A stretch of DNA of 8,540 bases from UBA2239 sp050177075 (GTDB lineage: Bacteria > Pseudomonadota > Gammaproteobacteria > Burkholderiales > UBA9220): assembly GCA_050177075.1 (NCBI GenBank), contig JBFXHL010000099.1, forward strand, positions 1 to 8,540. The letters run 5' to 3'. Position 1 is the first letter of the stretch. Every line of letters begins with the position of its first letter. A program made the position numbers and the translations under genes. Below the pieces are notes generated by a model. It was not told the DNA's origin. It saw only the letters and a program-made list of their open reading frames with translations, and did not search any database. Shown one piece after another: positions 7,273 to 8,540 of the stretch.

Positions 7273-8100
7273 TTACTTACGGAACACGGAGGCCTTCATC
7301 GGCAGACCGTTGCTCATGTAGGAATGGAAGTATTCGAGGTCGTTGTATTCCTCGCTCCCGGGTTTGAAGGCTTTGGCCCGGACCTGCTTGTTGCAGCCGA
7401 CATAGCGCTGCTGCAGGGTGACCAGCCTGTCGCCGCCGCGGAACACGGGCCAGTGGGTGGCTTGTCCCAGGGCCGGGGAGAGCAGCTCGGAACGCAGGCG
7501 GTGACCGGCGTTGTCCACGTGGCAGGAGGCGCAGGAGAAGTTCAACTGGCCGCGGCGCTGATAGAAGAAGTGCTTGCCGCGCTCGTAGGCCTCCTTGGCG
7601 GCGGCGCTTTGCACCTTGACGTTCATCTTCATGCCGTCGGACAGGGTGCGGGCGTAGGAAGTCAGAATGCCGATTTCCTTGCCGCTGTAGTCGAAGGGCT
7701 TCTCGCCGTTGGCTTCTCGGCAGGCGTTGATGGCCATTTCGAAAGTCACCACCTTGCCCTGCTTGTCGTCGAACATGGGGTAGTTGCCGGCCACGTTCTT
7801 GCCGCCGTTGGGGAAGCATTCGGCGTAGGTCTTGCCGTTGGCGAAGGGGGTCTCCCACATCTTCTTGCCGAGTTCCACCACGTTTTCGAAGGGGGGGAAG
7901 TCCATGATGCTCTGGTACTGGGCCATGGAATCCTTGTCATAGATCAGGGCGCCGTTGACGTACTGGTCCACCTTGATCTTGGGGGCTTTCTTCTTGAAAT
8001 ATTCGGTGAGCTGCTTGCGGTCTTCCTCCGGGCTGGCATGGGCAGCCAGGGAGCCGGCAACCAGGCCGGCGCCGACGAGCGCCAGAATCATTTTTTTCAT
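7273..8100 (-). CDS. soxA: SoxA, single-heme c-type cytochrome subunit of SoxAX
   Basis: SoxA pairs with SoxX as L-cysteine S-thiosulfotransferase, oxidatively joining thiosulfate to the SoxY cysteine in the periplasm. The protein has 275 residues with a Sec signal (about 1-22, KKM then hydrophobic, cleavage near AHA). Only one heme motif is present, CASCH at 190-194. The N-terminal heme domain keeps isolated Cys95 (YAECFPNGGK) and Cys127 (INACREANGE) but has no CXXCH, as in the known single-heme SoxA group. Cys236 in RYVGCNKQ is the expected active-site cysteine that becomes a persulfide heme ligand. The ATG at 8100 is chosen over an upstream GTG at 8130 because GAGGAGGA lies seven bases before it and the signal peptide then starts correctly. 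The soxX partner is not between soxA and soxB and must lie outside the window. Confidence 0.96.
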   Translation of the reverse strand: MKKMILALVGAGLVAGSLAAHASPEEDRKQLTEYFKKKAPKIKVDQYVNGALIYDKDSMAQYQSIMDFPPFENVVELGKKMWETPFANGKTYAECFPNGGKNVAGNYPMFDDKQGKVVTFEMAINACREANGEKPFDYSGKEIGILTSYARTLSDGMKMNVKVQSAAAKEAYERGKHFFYQRRGQLNFSCASCHVDNAGHRLRSELLSPALGQATHWPVFRGGDRLVTLQQRYVGCNKQVRAKAFKPGSEEYNDLEYFHSYMSNGLPMKASVFRK

Positions 8101-8107
8101 ACTGTCT

Positions 8108-8115
8108 TCCTCCTC
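8108..8115 (-). promoter_or_regulatory. Ribosome binding site deciding the soxA start
   Basis: GAGGAGGA on the minus strand, seven bases before the ATG at 8100. It falls inside the longer reading frame that begins with GTG at 8130 and so argues against that start. Confidence 0.85.
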
Positions 8116-8124
8116 GTTTGGTGC

Positions 8125-8146
8125 GGGCACGCCAGCAGGCGTGCCC
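8125..8146 (-). other. Strong hairpin in the soxZ-soxA gap
   Basis: GGGCACGCC, a four-base loop, then GGCGTGCCC: a perfect nine-pair GC-rich stem 17 bases after the soxZ stop and ten bases before the soxA ribosome site. No T-run follows, so it is not a classical terminator. A 3'-end stabiliser for an abundant soxYZ message, or a block to read-through, is plausible. Confidence 0.65.
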
Positions 8147-8163
8147 GGGGACGATGGGCCGGA

Positions 8164-8478
8164 TTAGCCGATGGCGGCTTCGGCGGTGTTCTTGTCGCCC
8201 TTGTTGTCGACCCAGTTGACGACCACTTTGTCGCCGGCCTTGGCGCCCTTCACCTTGAAGCCGAGGAAGGGGTTCTTGGAGATGGCCTGGCTCCACTGGG
8301 AGTCCAGCACGACCTTGCCGTTGACGGTGGCGCTGACTTCCTGGATGAAGTGGGCGGGAATGAGTTGGCCGGTTTTGGGGTCCTTGCGCTGGCCGGTTTC
8401 CATGATGTGGCTCATCAGCACTTTCACGTCGGCCACGTCGCCTTGCAGGGTGGCGCGGATTTTCATCGGATCTGCCAT
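8164..8478 (-). CDS. soxZ: SoxZ, sulfur-carrier complex subunit
   Basis: SoxZ is the small beta-sandwich partner of SoxY; the SoxYZ heterodimer carries pathway intermediates in the periplasm. The 104-residue protein matches the family in length and in landmarks: MKIRATLQGDVADVKVLMSH near the start, METGQRKDPKTGQLIPAHFI (26-45), and FLGFKVKGAKAGDKVVVNWVDNKGD (71-95). It has no cysteine and no signal peptide, both normal, since SoxZ is thought to be exported together with Tat-targeted SoxY. AAAGGAA a few bases before the ATG at 8478 serves as ribosome site. It follows the soxY stop by about 53 bases and precedes soxA by 63. Confidence 0.97.
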   Translation of the reverse strand: MADPMKIRATLQGDVADVKVLMSHIMETGQRKDPKTGQLIPAHFIQEVSATVNGKVVLDSQWSQAISKNPFLGFKVKGAKAGDKVVVNWVDNKGDKNTAEAAIG

Positions 8479-8531
8479 TTCGTATTCCTTTCAGTGTCTA
8501 TTGCTGTAATCGGGATGCGCCAAGAGCGGAA

Positions 8532-8540
8532 TTAGCCGCC
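8532..8540 (-). CDS. soxY: SoxY C-terminal end (last two glycines and stop)
   Basis: Reading in from the right edge on the minus strand, the window opens with GGC GGC TAA. SoxY ends in Gly-Gly-Cys-Gly-Gly, and soxY normally sits directly before soxZ, so these codons are very probably the last two of the swinging arm that carries sulfur on its cysteine. The cysteine codon itself lies just outside. The identification rests on context plus two residues and a stop. Confidence 0.6.
   Translation of the reverse strand, partial: GG

Noticed and set aside
7324..8535. A 403-codon open frame on the plus strand opposite soxA and soxZ
   Set aside because: It spans two real genes and their intergenic gap in antisense, with low-complexity Val/Gly/His-rich translation.

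Overview
The window is GC-rich, gene-dense proteobacterial DNA. Most genes are on the minus strand, and there are no mobile elements, RNA genes or CRISPR. A Sox thiosulfate-oxidation cluster with a single-heme SoxA, next to an OmpR-type two-component system and a split MacAB-type exporter, suggests a sulfur-oxidising betaproteobacterium. That placement is inferred from gene content and base composition; no species can be named.

Region 1 (1-4673, all minus strand, so it reads from 4673 down to 1) looks like one transcription unit. In order it holds an OmpR-family response regulator, an EnvZ/CpxA-class sensor kinase, a MacA-type periplasmic adaptor, a MacB-type ATPase and a MacB-type permease that runs off the left edge. 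Regulator and kinase are nearly contiguous, the two ABC genes overlap by ATGA, and a 101-base gap with a TATAAT hexamer separates kinase from adaptor.

Region 2 (4674-5401) starts with a 215-base divergent intergenic region containing two offset inverted repeats and several GTTAC/GTAAC elements. A plus-strand gene follows for a small secreted Spy/CpxP-family (LTXXQ) protein. A strong symmetrical terminator after it can serve both this gene and the converging sox operon. The arrangement (envelope-stress-type chaperone divergent from its likely two-component system, with an envelope exporter downstream) resembles cpxP/cpxRA of enterobacteria. The inferred logic is that an envelope signal activates the regulator, which controls the chaperone, itself and the exporter.

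Region 3 (5455-8540, minus strand) is a sox operon: the last codons of soxY, then soxZ, soxA and soxB. SoxYZ carries the sulfur substrate on a C-terminal Gly-Gly-Cys-Gly-Gly arm, SoxA (with SoxX, not in the window) attaches thiosulfate to it, and SoxB hydrolyses off sulfate. Both the soxZ-soxA and soxA-soxB gaps contain hairpins that could set relative expression.

I found no clearly undescribed system. The most interesting points are the regulatory architecture between the regulator and the Spy-like gene, its coupling to an exporter, and the hairpins inside the sox operon.
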